Assembly (NCBI RefSeq): GCF_002906655.1
Contig: NZ_CP025794.1
Coordinates: forward strand, 2,790,001 to 2,854,000
Length of the DNA stretch: 64,000 bases
DNA from: Vibrio hyugaensis
GTDB taxonomy: Bacteria; Pseudomonadota; Gammaproteobacteria; Enterobacterales; Vibrionaceae
Direction of reading: 5' to 3'
This document shows positions 27,861 to 35,833 of the stretch, in pieces. Each line of letters starts with the position of its first letter. The stretch's first letter is position 1. The position numbers and the translations under genes are program-made. The notes beneath the pieces are model-generated. The model was not told the DNA's origin, searched no databases, and was given only the letters and a program-made list of their open reading frames with translations.

Positions 27861-29291
27861 ATGAGCAAAGAAATTAAAGCCCAAGTTGTTGTACTTGGTT
27901 CTGGTCCTGCTGGTTACTCAGCTGCATTCCGTTGTGCGGATTTAGGTCTAGAAACAGTACTAGTTGAACGTTACAGCACTCTTGGCGGTGTATGTCTAAA
28001 CGTTGGTTGTATTCCATCTAAAGCACTTCTTCACGTTTCAAAAGTTATCGAAGAAGCGAAAGCGATGGCTGAGCACGGTGTTGTGTTTGGCGAACCACAA
28101 ACAGACATCAGCAAAATCCGTATCTGGAAAGAGAAAGTTGTAAACCAACTGACAGGTGGTCTTAGCGGTATGGCTAAGATGCGTAACGTAACGGTTGTTA
28201 ACGGTTTCGGTAAGTTCACTGGTCCTAACAGCATCCTAGTTGAAGGCGAAGGTGAAGCAACAACAGTTAACTTCGACAACGCAATCATCGCTGCGGGTTC
28301 CCGTCCAATCAAACTACCATTCATCCCTCATGAAGACCCACGTATTTGGGATTCAACGGATGCGCTAGAGCTGAAAGAAGTACCAGAAAAACTGCTTATC
28401 ATGGGCGGTGGTATCATCGGTCTAGAAATGGGTACGGTTTACCACTCTCTAGGTTCTAAAGTAGACGTAGTAGAGATGTTTGACCAAGTTATCCCAGCGG
28501 CGGATAAAGACATCGTTAAAGTCTTCACTAAGCGTATTAAAGACAAGTTCAAGCTAATGCTTGAGACGAAAGTAACTGCAGTTGAAGCGAAAGAAGACGG
28601 TATCTACGTTTCAATGGAAGGCAAAAAAGCACCAGCAGAAGCTGAGCGCTACGATGCCGTTCTTGTTGCTATCGGTCGTGTACCAAACGGTGCTCTTATC
28701 GATGCTGAAAAAGCGGGTATTGAAGTGGACGAGCGTGGCTTTATCAACGTTGATAAGCAAATGCGTACTAACGTTCCTCATATCCACGCGATCGGTGATG
28801 TTGTTGGTCAACCAATGCTTGCTCACAAAGGTGTGCATGAAGGCCACGTAGCCGCAGAAGTTATCTCTGGTAAGAAGCACTACTTCGATCCTAAAGTTAT
28901 TCCTTCAATCGCTTACACTGAGCCAGAAGTTGCATGGGTTGGTAAGACAGAGAAAGAAGCGAAAGCAGAAGGCATCAACTACGAAGTGGCAACATTCCCA
29001 TGGGCAGCATCAGGTCGTGCAATCGCGTCTGACTGTGCAGACGGTATGACTAAGCTAATCTTCGATAAAGAAACTCACCGCGTAATCGGTGGTGCTATCG
29101 TTGGTACTAACGGTGGTGAACTACTTGGTGAAATCGGCCTAGCGATCGAGATGGGTTGTGATGCGGAAGATATCGCACTTACTATCCACGCTCACCCAAC
29201 TCTACACGAGTCTGTGGGTCTAGCTGCTGAAGTATTTGAAGGTTCAATCACTGACCTGCCAAACAAAAAAGCAGTTAAAAAGAAAAAGTAA
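27861..29291 (+). CDS. lpd: Dihydrolipoyl dehydrogenase (E3)
   Basis: A 476-residue FAD disulfide oxidoreductase that reoxidises lipoyl groups of the pyruvate, 2-oxoglutarate and glycine cleavage complexes with NAD+. The FAD motif GSGPAGYSAAF is at residues 13-23, the redox disulfide is Cys45-Cys50 in GGVCLNVGCIPSKALL, the NAD fold GGGIIGLEMG follows, and the catalytic HAHPTLHES motif is near 445. The protein ends in a lysine-rich tail. Last gene of the pdhR operon. Confidence 0.98.
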   Translation: MSKEIKAQVVVLGSGPAGYSAAFRCADLGLETVLVERYSTLGGVCLNVGCIPSKALLHVSKVIEEAKAMAEHGVVFGEPQTDISKIRIWKEKVVNQLTGGLSGMAKMRNVTVVNGFGKFTGPNSILVEGEGEATTVNFDNAIIAAGSRPIKLPFIPHEDPRIWDSTDALELKEVPEKLLIMGGGIIGLEMGTVYHSLGSKVDVVEMFDQVIPAADKDIVKVFTKRIKDKFKLMLETKVTAVEAKEDGIYVSMEGKKAPAEAERYDAVLVAIGRVPNGALIDAEKAGIEVDERGFINVDKQMRTNVPHIHAIGDVVGQPMLAHKGVHEGHVAAEVISGKKHYFDPKVIPSIAYTEPEVAWVGKTEKEAKAEGINYEVATFPWAASGRAIASDCADGMTKLIFDKETHRVIGGAIVGTNGGELLGEIGLAIEMGCDAEDIALTIHAHPTLHESVGLAAEVFEGSITDLPNKKAVKKKK

Positions 29292-29314
29292 TTTTTCTTG
29301 AACGTTGAATGATA

Positions 29315-29344
29315 AAAACCGCTGATTCGTCAGCGGTTTTTTTG
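29315..29344 (+). terminator. Terminator of lpd
   Basis: An 11-bp stem (29315-29325 with 29330-29340) with a TTCG tetraloop and a T-run; 23 bp after the stop. Confidence 0.93.
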
Positions 29345-29409
29345 TGCGCGGAGCTTGAGAGGCGAGAACAGGCTGTTCTATGTAACGCTGCGCTTCGAGA
29401 GTCGCGAAC

Positions 29410-29507
29410 GCTTCGCTCTAAAAATTGAGAGGTGTTCGTTAGAAGGTTAGTCGAAGACAATTGGCTCTAAACCGAGTTGGCAGAGTTTGTTCCCAGAAAG
29501 ATAAAAT
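29410..29507. repeat. Dispersed 98-bp intergenic element, copy B
   Basis: A block starting GCTTCGCT and ending AAAGATAAAAT, exactly the same length as copy A at 13803, with GTTGGCAGAGTTTGT at the same internal position. It sits between the convergent terminators of lpd and opaR. The sequence just after it is a two-unit heptamer, TTTCCCG TTTCCCG (29510-29523 region). Confidence 0.7.
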
Positions 29508-29521
29508 ATTTCCCGTTTCCC

Positions 29522-29560
29522 GAAAACAAAAAAGGCCAATACCTAAGTATCAGCCTTTGC
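29522..29560 (-). terminator. Terminator of opaR (minus strand)
   Basis: AAAGGC and GCCTTT arms (29531-29536, 29553-29558) with an inner ATAC/GTAT stem; on the minus strand a T-run follows directly. Confidence 0.75.
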
Positions 29561-29581
29561 TTTTTTAAGCCTAATTATTTT

Positions 29582-30199
29582 TTAGTGATGTTCACGGTTG
29601 TAGATGCATAGCATATCTAAATATGCGCTTACTAGGTTCGTTAGCTCTGCTTCGCTCTTAGAGCGGTTTGCTTGAACGAAAATAGAGTAACAAATACCGT
29701 GGAACAGATTCGCCAAGTGTTCCGGTTCATGTTGGTCACAAACTTCCCCACGTTCAATTGCTTTAATGAACATGTTTTGCACCAACAGTTGGTTAGTGCG
29801 GTTAGTTGTCACGAACAATGGCCATACTTCATCACGTGTTGATGCGCTCCATTCGAACCATACTTTTAGCCAGTGACAATCTTGGCTAACAAGTTCGATC
29901 ATTGCGTTTGTGATGTTGGCGATGTTTTCACGTGCGTGAAGGTCTAAGTCGATGTTATCCGATAGGAAGTTTGAGAACTGACGTACAACGTGGTTCAGTA
30001 CTTCATCAACCAAATCTTCACGAGTTGGGAAGTAATTAAATACTGTTGCAACAGAAACTTGTGCAATCTCAGCAATGTCTGCGTGACCACCACGGCCAAT
30101 GCCGCGACGAGCAAACACTTCAAGAGCGATTTCCATTAGTTGCTGCTTACGTTTTAAAGGGGAAAGCCTAGTGCGAGGTCTCTTAGCTATTGAGTCCAT
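29582..30199 (-). CDS. opaR: Quorum-sensing master regulator, LuxR/OpaR/HapR family
   Basis: A 205-residue TetR-fold regulator, not related to LuxR of V. fischeri. The first 90 residues (MDSIAKRPRTRLSPLKRKQQ, then HADIAEIAQVSVATVFNYFPTRE as the helix-turn-helix) appear identical to what I recall for V. harveyi LuxR and V. parahaemolyticus OpaR; the C-terminal third differs at several positions (for example EPEHLANLFHGICYSI), as between species. The family activates high-cell-density genes (capsule, protease, bioluminescence) and represses biofilm and type III secretion. Its mRNA is targeted by Qrr sRNAs at low density. The name opaR, rather than luxR or smcR, depends on the species. Confidence 0.95.
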   Translation of the reverse strand: MDSIAKRPRTRLSPLKRKQQLMEIALEVFARRGIGRGGHADIAEIAQVSVATVFNYFPTREDLVDEVLNHVVRQFSNFLSDNIDLDLHARENIANITNAMIELVSQDCHWLKVWFEWSASTRDEVWPLFVTTNRTNQLLVQNMFIKAIERGEVCDQHEPEHLANLFHGICYSIFVQANRSKSEAELTNLVSAYLDMLCIYNREHH

Positions 30200-30206
30200 A
30201 TTCTTT

Positions 30207-30223
30207 TCCTTGCCATTGAGTTG
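30207..30223 (-). promoter_or_regulatory. Probable Qrr sRNA pairing site over the opaR ribosome site
   Basis: The minus-strand leader reads CAACTCAATGGCAAGGA just before the ATG and contains the AAGGAA ribosome site. It aligns with the complement of the conserved Qrr segment as I remember it (CAACGTCAGTTGGCTAGG) with shared CAAC, TCA, TGGC and AGG blocks. The Qrr genes themselves are not in the window. Confidence 0.6.
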
Positions 30224-30232
30224 ATATTATTT

Positions 30233-30245
30233 GGGGGTAACCCCC
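30233..30245. repeat. G5/C5 hairpin in the opaR leader
   Basis: GGGGG TAA CCCCC, a very GC-rich short palindrome about 34 bp upstream of the opaR ATG, next to the Qrr pairing site. No T-tract follows on either side. Confidence 0.5.
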
Positions 30246-30344
30246 TAATTGATTATTTTAATAGTTGCTTAAAGCATTGATGAGTGTAATGGTGCATATG
30301 TGCAAGGTCAACATCTGATGCCCAATTTATAGACAGTAATGTCA

Positions 30345-30366
30345 TTATTGATGATTCATTCAACTA
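30345..30366 (-). promoter_or_regulatory. Possible LuxR/OpaR binding site in the opaR promoter region
   Basis: The left half TTATTGAT is a perfect half-site of the LuxR-family consensus (TTATTGATAAATTTATCAATAA-like); the right half TTCATTCAACTA matches only partly. It lies about 150 bp upstream of opaR, where autorepression sites are known in V. harveyi. The rest of the 320-bp opaR-hpt gap shows no gene. Confidence 0.35.
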
Positions 30367-30421
30367 GATAAATCCGAAAACTAAGACTTTCATCCAAGAA
30401 TTCAATGGAATGGGATGCGAC

Positions 30422-30450
30422 TTTCCACCTACTGAGTGGGGTGTTACACT
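30422..30450 (+). promoter_or_regulatory. Candidate hpt promoter
   Basis: TTTCCA at 30422-30427, a 17-bp spacer and TACACT at 30445-30450, 70 bp before the hpt ATG. Confidence 0.35.
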
Positions 30451-30519
30451 ACACGCCGCAAGATAAGGTGATCGTTTGCGTACGACCAACCTCAACCCAC
30501 AAAGAAAATTGAGCACAGT

Positions 30520-31050
30520 ATGAAACATACAATAGAAGTGATGATTTCTGAGCAAGAAGTTCAGGATCGAATTCGTGAATTAGGTAAGCAAATTACAGAA
30601 CATTACCAAGGCAGTGAAGATCTGGTATTGGTTGGTTTGCTACGTGGTTCATTTGTATTTATGGCTGACTTAGCACGTGCTATCGAACTGACTCACCAAG
30701 TCGATTTTATGACCGCTTCTAGCTACGGTAACACGATGGAAAGCTCACGTGATGTACGTATCTTGAAAGACCTTGATGACGACATTAAAGGCAAAGATGT
30801 ACTGATCGTAGAAGACATCATTGATACAGGTAACACGTTAAACAAAATCAGTGAAATCCTGTCTCTACGTGAACCAAAATCTATCGCTATCTGTACGCTG
30901 CTTGATAAGCCATCTCGCCGTGAAGTAGAAGTTCCGGTTGATTGGGCTGGTTTCTCGATTCCAGATGAGTTTGTTGTTGGTGTTGGTATTGATTACGCTC
31001 AGAAATATCGTCACCTACCATTTATTGGTAAAGTGGTTCCGCAGGAATAA
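30520..31050 (+). CDS. hpt: Hypoxanthine phosphoribosyltransferase
   Basis: A 176-residue purine salvage enzyme converting hypoxanthine and PRPP to IMP. The PRPP-binding signature [14 protein letters not shown] is at about residues 101-114, and the substrate loop [15 protein letters not shown] is intact. Start [18 protein letters not shown] matches the family. It is convergent with can across a bidirectional terminator. Confidence 0.96.
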   Translation: MKHTIEVMISEQEVQDRIRELGKQITEHYQGSEDLVLVGLLRGSFVFMADLARAIELTHQVDFMTASSYGNTMESSRDVRILKDLDDDIKGKDVLIVEDIIDTGNTLNKISEILSLREPKSIAICTLLDKPSRREVEVPVDWAGFSIPDEFVVGVGIDYAQKYRHLPFIGKVVPQE

Positions 31051-31073
31051 TTTCTGTCGCCAGTTTTAGAATT

Positions 31074-31107
31074 AAAAAAACGCCCATCTGAAATGGGCGT
31101 TTTTTAT
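31074..31107. terminator. Bidirectional terminator between hpt and can
   Basis: The stem CGCCCAT/ATGGGCG (31081-31087 with 31093-31099) is flanked by seven A on the left and a T-run on the right, so it can stop both transcripts. Confidence 0.93.
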
Positions 31108-31136
31108 TTATCTTGTTGACGATTTATTTGTGACGA

Positions 31137-31808
31137 TTAATCACGACATAACAATTTGTTGTCATCGTTAAGAATGGTCGAGAGCGCTTTTTGGTAAGAC
31201 GCTTCCACGGTCTCTTTTGAATTTGAACGAATACCTAAGTACTCAAGACGACCATCTTCAATGCCGTACACCACTCCATGAATTTCAACATCCTGACCGC
31301 GTTCCCATGCGTTTTGCATGATGGTTGAGTTACCCAAGTTATATACTTGCTCGGCTACGTTGATTTCACCTAGTTTATCGGCGCGATCGTCAAGAGGCAT
31401 TTGGTCAAGGTAAGTGCGGTGCTTAAAGTAAAGGTCACGGATGTGGAGTAACCAGTTGTTGATAAGGCCTAGTTGAGGGTTATCAATTGCGGCATTCACG
31501 CCACCACAACCATAATGACCACAAACGATGATGTGCTTTACTTTGAGTACGTCGACGGCGTATTGCACGACAGAGAGGCAGTTTAGGTCGGTGTGGATGA
31601 CCTGGTTAGCAACGTTTCGGTGAACAAATAACTCGCCTGAGAAAAGTCCCGTTAGTCGCTCTGCTGGAACGCGACTGTCTGAACAACCAATCCAAAGAAA
31701 GTCTGGTTTCTGACCTTCCGCTAGTTTTGCGAAATATTCTGGACGATCAGATTTTATTTCTTCTGACCATTTCGAGTTATTTTCGAATAATTGTTTAATT
31801 TCCGGCAT
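31137..31808 (-). CDS. can: Beta-class carbonic anhydrase
   Basis: A 223-residue zinc enzyme interconverting CO2 and bicarbonate. Zinc ligands Cys42, His98 and Cys101 and the Asp44-Arg46 dyad (CSDSR) are in place. In E. coli can is essential in air for supplying bicarbonate to carboxylases and sits between hpt and yadG, as here. The divergently transcribed neighbour is a SulP anion transporter, suggesting a shared bicarbonate function. Confidence 0.96.
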   Translation of the reverse strand: MPEIKQLFENNSKWSEEIKSDRPEYFAKLAEGQKPDFLWIGCSDSRVPAERLTGLFSGELFVHRNVANQVIHTDLNCLSVVQYAVDVLKVKHIIVCGHYGCGGVNAAIDNPQLGLINNWLLHIRDLYFKHRTYLDQMPLDDRADKLGEINVAEQVYNLGNSTIMQNAWERGQDVEIHGVVYGIEDGRLEYLGIRSNSKETVEASYQKALSTILNDDNKLLCRD

Positions 31809-32089
31809 CTGACATCTACTTCCCTAAAATTAAAAAAACCAACCACTCCCTAGTGCTTACTAAGCGATCAGCGCTGTAACTATACACAATGTTACAATTT
31901 CGATCCCGTTAAATATTCATTCAAGATGACTCATCTGACTAGTTCTCGTCGTTAAAATCATAAAATATGCAGCCATCATTCAGTAAGCAAATAAGCCCAA
32001 TTTGGTCGTGGCTTTTTTTCGTTTATTTCTTTAGCGAAATATTTGTTAGATTGATGGCATTTTGTCTTTTTAATGCAGGGAGCAAATTC

Positions 32090-33760
32090 GTGTTCGGTAG
32101 TCGCTTTAAGGATATCAACCTCAAAGGGGATCTGTTTGGTGGTGTCACAACGGCCATCATTTCACTTCCTCTCGCATTAGCATTTGGTGTGGCTTCAGGA
32201 GCTGGCGCAGAAGCTGGTTTATGGGGCGCGATCATGGTGGGGTTATTTGCTTCACTGTTTGGTGGTTCCAATACACTTATTTCTGAGCCAACCGGTCCCA
32301 TGACGGTGATCATGACAGCGGTATTAACCAGTATGATGGCCAAATACCCAGAAACGGGCATGGCCATGACCTTTACCGTGGTGATGATGGCGGGCGCGTT
32401 CCAAATTGTGCTCGGTACATTAAAGCTTGGTAAATACGTAACGTTAATGCCATACAGTGTTATCTCCGGCTTTATGTCGGGTATTGGTGTCATTCTCATT
32501 ATCTTGCAGTTGTCGCCTTTACTTGGCCATGCTGCGCCATCTGGCGGTGTGATAGGGACACTATCGGCTCTGCCAGATACGATTTCTAATCTTAAGTTCA
32601 GCGAACTGTTTTTAGGTTTGTTGACGTTGGGTATCTTGTTCTTCTTCCCTAAGCAATATCGCAGATACGTTCCAGCACAGCTGGTGGCTCTTGTGGCGGT
32701 AACGTTACTCTCTGTCCTTGTCTTTGATGCCGATGATATTCGCCGAATTGGTGAAATCCCAGCAGGTTTACCTTCTTTGGTGGTGCCACATATCGATCCT
32801 GCGATGTTTACCGAAATGGTCATCGATGCATTGGTATTGGGTACGTTAGGTTGTATTGATACCTTATTGACTGCGGTTATTGGTGACTCACTCACGCGTA
32901 AAGAGCATGATTCAGACAAGGAACTGCGTGGCCAAGGTTTGGCGAACATGATTTCTGGGCTGTTTGGCGCTCTGCCAGGTGCGGGGGCGACGATGGGAAC
33001 GGTGACCAACATCCAAGTTGGCGCTCGCTCACCGTTATCCGGTGTGATTCGTGCTTTGATTCTCGCTTTAGTCGTGCTTGTCGCTAGCGGTTTGACTGAA
33101 CCCATTCCGATGGCTGTATTGGCAGGTATTGCGGTTTATGTTGGCTTTAATATTCTGGATTGGAGTTTTATCCAACGTGCCCATAAGGTGAGCTTTCCGG
33201 GTATGGCGGTCATGTATGGCGTCATGCTGCTGACAGTATTTGTCGATTTGATTGTTGCTGTAGGGCTAGGGGTATTTATTTCTAATATCATCATCATTGA
33301 ACGCTTGAGTCGTGAGCAAGCACGCCAAGTTAAAGCCATCAGTGATGCTGATGAAGACGATGTACCACTGACCGATAGCGAAAGAGGCTTGTTGGACAGA
33401 GCCAATGGTAAAGTGTTGTTCTTCTATCTGTCCGGTCCGATGATCTTTAGTGTTTCTAAGGCGATCTCTCGTCAACACTCGAGCATTTCTGACTATGAAG
33501 TCATGATCCTCGACTTAACGGATGTTCCTATGATTGATGTGACGGTCGGCTTGGCTTTAGAAAACGCCATTAAAGATGCTTTAGACGCGAGCTGTGAAGT
33601 GTACTTGTTGTGTCCTAACCAACGTACTCGCGAGCAACTAGAGAAATTCCATGTGATTGATTTAGTGCCGGATGCGAATACATACAAGTTCCGCTATGAA
33701 GCGCTCAATGCGGCTATCAAGCATGTTGAAACTGATGAGCATCAAATGCTGACGCTTTAA
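32090..33760 (+). CDS. SulP-family anion transporter with STAS domain (probable bicarbonate transporter)
   Basis: A 556-residue transporter: about 12-14 membrane helices (residues 10-420, with the family motif SEPTGPMTVIM near 65) and a cytoplasmic STAS domain (about 440-550, MILDLTDVPMIDVT). I prefer the GTG at 32090 because AGGGAG lies 7 bp upstream and the conserved FKDINLKGDLFGG follows at once; in-frame ATGs at 31967 and 32054 would add up to 41 residues without a ribosome site. SulP proteins carry sulfate, bicarbonate or dicarboxylates. The divergent can gene favours sodium-dependent bicarbonate uptake (BicA type), but the ion is inferred. Confidence 0.88.
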   Translation: MFGSRFKDINLKGDLFGGVTTAIISLPLALAFGVASGAGAEAGLWGAIMVGLFASLFGGSNTLISEPTGPMTVIMTAVLTSMMAKYPETGMAMTFTVVMMAGAFQIVLGTLKLGKYVTLMPYSVISGFMSGIGVILIILQLSPLLGHAAPSGGVIGTLSALPDTISNLKFSELFLGLLTLGILFFFPKQYRRYVPAQLVALVAVTLLSVLVFDADDIRRIGEIPAGLPSLVVPHIDPAMFTEMVIDALVLGTLGCIDTLLTAVIGDSLTRKEHDSDKELRGQGLANMISGLFGALPGAGATMGTVTNIQVGARSPLSGVIRALILALVVLVASGLTEPIPMAVLAGIAVYVGFNILDWSFIQRAHKVSFPGMAVMYGVMLLTVFVDLIVAVGLGVFISNIIIIERLSREQARQVKAISDADEDDVPLTDSERGLLDRANGKVLFFYLSGPMIFSVSKAISRQHSSISDYEVMILDLTDVPMIDVTVGLALENAIKDALDASCEVYLLCPNQRTREQLEKFHVIDLVPDANTYKFRYEALNAAIKHVETDEHQMLTL

Positions 33761-33779
33761 TCAACAGTCTCTATTAACT

Positions 33780-33812
33780 AAGCGCTGCTGGGGTTCTGGG
33801 AGCGCTTTTTTA
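33780..33812 (+). terminator. Terminator of the SulP gene
   Basis: AAGCGCT/AGCGCTT arms (33780-33786 with 33801-33807), a 14-nt loop and six T residues. Confidence 0.8.
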
Positions 33813-34012
33813 TTGTTTTAGATTGAGTGATTAAGAATCATAAAAGATAGGTATTTCTAATTTTATAGAAAGGTTTATTTGTATTCATCGTTATTCAACG
33901 ATAAACTAATTCAACTTTAGTGCAATACCGATTGTCGGTTATGACGCCGACAGCAGTTTCCCCATTTGGTATTGGCATTCACGATTCATCAACAGATGGC
34001 AAGTATTACGCA

Positions 34013-34930
34013 ATGTACGCATTAGAAATTGAACAGCTTCGCAAGACCTATGCGGGCGGATTTGAAGCGTTGAAGGGCATCAGCTTACAAGTAAAGAAAG
34101 GTGACTTTTACGCACTTCTTGGGCCGAATGGGGCTGGTAAATCAACCACTATTGGCATTATCTCTTCTTTAGTCAACAAGACATCTGGCACCACCAAGGT
34201 GTTTGGGTATGACATTGATACGCATCTTGAATTGGCGAAGCAAAACCTAGGTTTGGTTCCTCAAGAGTTCAACTTCAACCAATTTGAAACCGTTGAACAA
34301 ATTGTCATGCAGCAAGCGGGCTATTACGGGGTTTCAAAAGCGCTAGCTAAAGAGCGTGCAGAAAAGTACCTGACCAAACTCGACTTATGGGAGAAACGTA
34401 AGGAACGTGCGCGTAACTTGTCTGGTGGTATGAAGCGCCGTTTGATGATCGCGCGAGCTCTAATGCACGAGCCTCAATTGCTGATCCTTGATGAACCAAC
34501 TGCAGGGGTAGATATTGAACTGCGTCGTTCAATGTGGGACTTCTTAAAGGAGATCAACCAAGAGCAGGGCATTACCATCATTTTGACCACGCATTACTTG
34601 GAAGAAGCAGAAATGCTGTGTCGTAATATCGGTATCATCAACAAAGGTGAACTGATTGAAAATACGACCATGAAGGCGCTGTTGGGTAAATTGACGGTAG
34701 AAACCTTTATCCTAGATATTGAGTTCGACGGTGAAGTGCCAGTACTTCAAGGGGTAAGTAGCCAATCGATGGTCAATGGTTCATTGGAAATCGAATTAGA
34801 TAAGAGCCAAGGGTTGAACTCGGTGTTTAACCAATTATCTGATTTAGGCGTAAAAGTGCTCTCTATGCGCAACAAAGCGAACCGTTTGGAAGAGCTGTTT
34901 GTCAGTATCGTACGTGGAGGTAACCAATAA
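34013..34930 (+). CDS. yadG: ABC-2 type exporter ATP-binding protein YadG
   Basis: A 305-residue ABC ATPase with Walker A GPNGAGKST, signature LSGGMKRRL, Walker B LLILDEPTAGVD and a C-terminal regulatory extension of about 80 residues. The start at ATG 34013 (MYALEIEQLRKTY) matches YadG; an in-frame ATG at 33920 adds 31 unconserved residues. The ribosome site is weak. Partner permease yadH overlaps the stop by 1 bp. The hpt-can-yadGH order is that of E. coli apart from the sulP insertion. The exported substrate is unknown. Confidence 0.92.
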   Translation: MYALEIEQLRKTYAGGFEALKGISLQVKKGDFYALLGPNGAGKSTTIGIISSLVNKTSGTTKVFGYDIDTHLELAKQNLGLVPQEFNFNQFETVEQIVMQQAGYYGVSKALAKERAEKYLTKLDLWEKRKERARNLSGGMKRRLMIARALMHEPQLLILDEPTAGVDIELRRSMWDFLKEINQEQGITIILTTHYLEEAEMLCRNIGIINKGELIENTTMKALLGKLTVETFILDIEFDGEVPVLQGVSSQSMVNGSLEIELDKSQGLNSVFNQLSDLGVKVLSMRNKANRLEELFVSIVRGGNQ

Positions 34931-35700
34931 TGTACCAATTGTATTGGACGGCTTTTTGTAGCCTAGTTACAAAAGAAGTGAACCGTTTTACGCGTATTTG
35001 GGTGCAAACTTTGGTACCACCTGCGATTACGATGACGTTGTATTTCATTATTTTCGGTAACTTAATTGGCTCTCGCATCGGTGACATGAACGGCTTTAGT
35101 TACATGGAATACATTGTTCCGGGTTTGATCATGATGTCGGTGATCACGAACTCATACTCGAATGTGGCTTCTTCTTTCTTTAGTTCCAAATTCCAAAGAA
35201 ACATCGAGGAATTGTTAGTGGCGCCAGTGCCGAACTACATCATCATTCTCGGTTTTGTGATGGGCGGCGTCGTACGTGGCCTATTAGTCGGAACGATTGT
35301 CACGTTTGTTTCGCTTTTCTTTGTTGATTTGAAAGTCGATCACTGGGGCATCATCATTGCGACTGTCTTTATGACGTCAGTGGTATTTTCACTTGGTGGC
35401 TTAATTAATGCGGTTTATGCGAAAACGTTTGATGATATCTCGATTATCCCTACGTTCGTTCTGACTCCGCTGACTTATCTTGGCGGTGTGTTTTACTCCA
35501 TCAGTTTGTTGCCTGAATTTTGGCAAGGGGTGTCTAAGCTGAATCCAATCGTCTACATGGTGAACGCTTTCCGTTATGGTTTCCTTGGTGTGTCTGATGT
35601 GGGTATCGTTACGTCGTTTAGCGTATTGATCGTGTTTGTGGTTGCGCTCTACGCGGTGGCTCACTATCTAGTGACTAAGGGCATTGGGTTAAGAAGTTAA
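34930..35700 (+). CDS. yadH: ABC-2 type permease YadH
   Basis: A 256-residue permease with six hydrophobic helices and the ABC-2 motif of the last third (PLTYLGGVFYSISLLPEFWQ without charged breaks in the flanking helices). It starts within the yadG stop codon (TAATG), which implies translational coupling. Together with YadG it forms a minimal exporter of two ATPases and two permeases. Confidence 0.93.
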   Translation: MYQLYWTAFCSLVTKEVNRFTRIWVQTLVPPAITMTLYFIIFGNLIGSRIGDMNGFSYMEYIVPGLIMMSVITNSYSNVASSFFSSKFQRNIEELLVAPVPNYIIILGFVMGGVVRGLLVGTIVTFVSLFFVDLKVDHWGIIIATVFMTSVVFSLGGLINAVYAKTFDDISIIPTFVLTPLTYLGGVFYSISLLPEFWQGVSKLNPIVYMVNAFRYGFLGVSDVGIVTSFSVLIVFVVALYAVAHYLVTKGIGLRS

Positions 35701-35716
35701 CCTTAACAACACATTC

Positions 35717-35745
35717 AAGGGCAGCCATGAGAGCTGCCCTTCCTT
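35717..35745 (+). terminator. Terminator of yadGH
   Basis: A 9-bp GC-rich stem (35717-35725 with 35733-35741) with a 7-nt loop; the T-run is short. Confidence 0.7.
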
Positions 35746-35803
35746 AATGCACACCAATACATTCCCATACAATTTTTCGACTTTTAACATGCTAGGTTTG
35801 ATT

Positions 35804-35833
35804 CATTTGTTGTAAATGCATTTGCTGTAAATG
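35804..35833. repeat. Tandem 15-bp duplication over the acyltransferase start
   Basis: CATTTGTTGTAAATG is followed directly by CATTTGCTGTAAATG (one substitution). Each unit is a near-palindrome, and the ATG of the second unit is the annotated start codon of the next gene. Confidence 0.75.

Noticed and set aside
32023..33105. A 360-codon minus-strand ORF
   Set aside because: It is fully antisense to the conserved SulP membrane domain, and its composition (Pro, Ala, Thr, Ile) is what the complement of such codons gives.
33887..33952. Short hairpins upstream of yadG
   Set aside because: The stems are 6 bp with ordinary composition and no T-runs; they could occur by chance.
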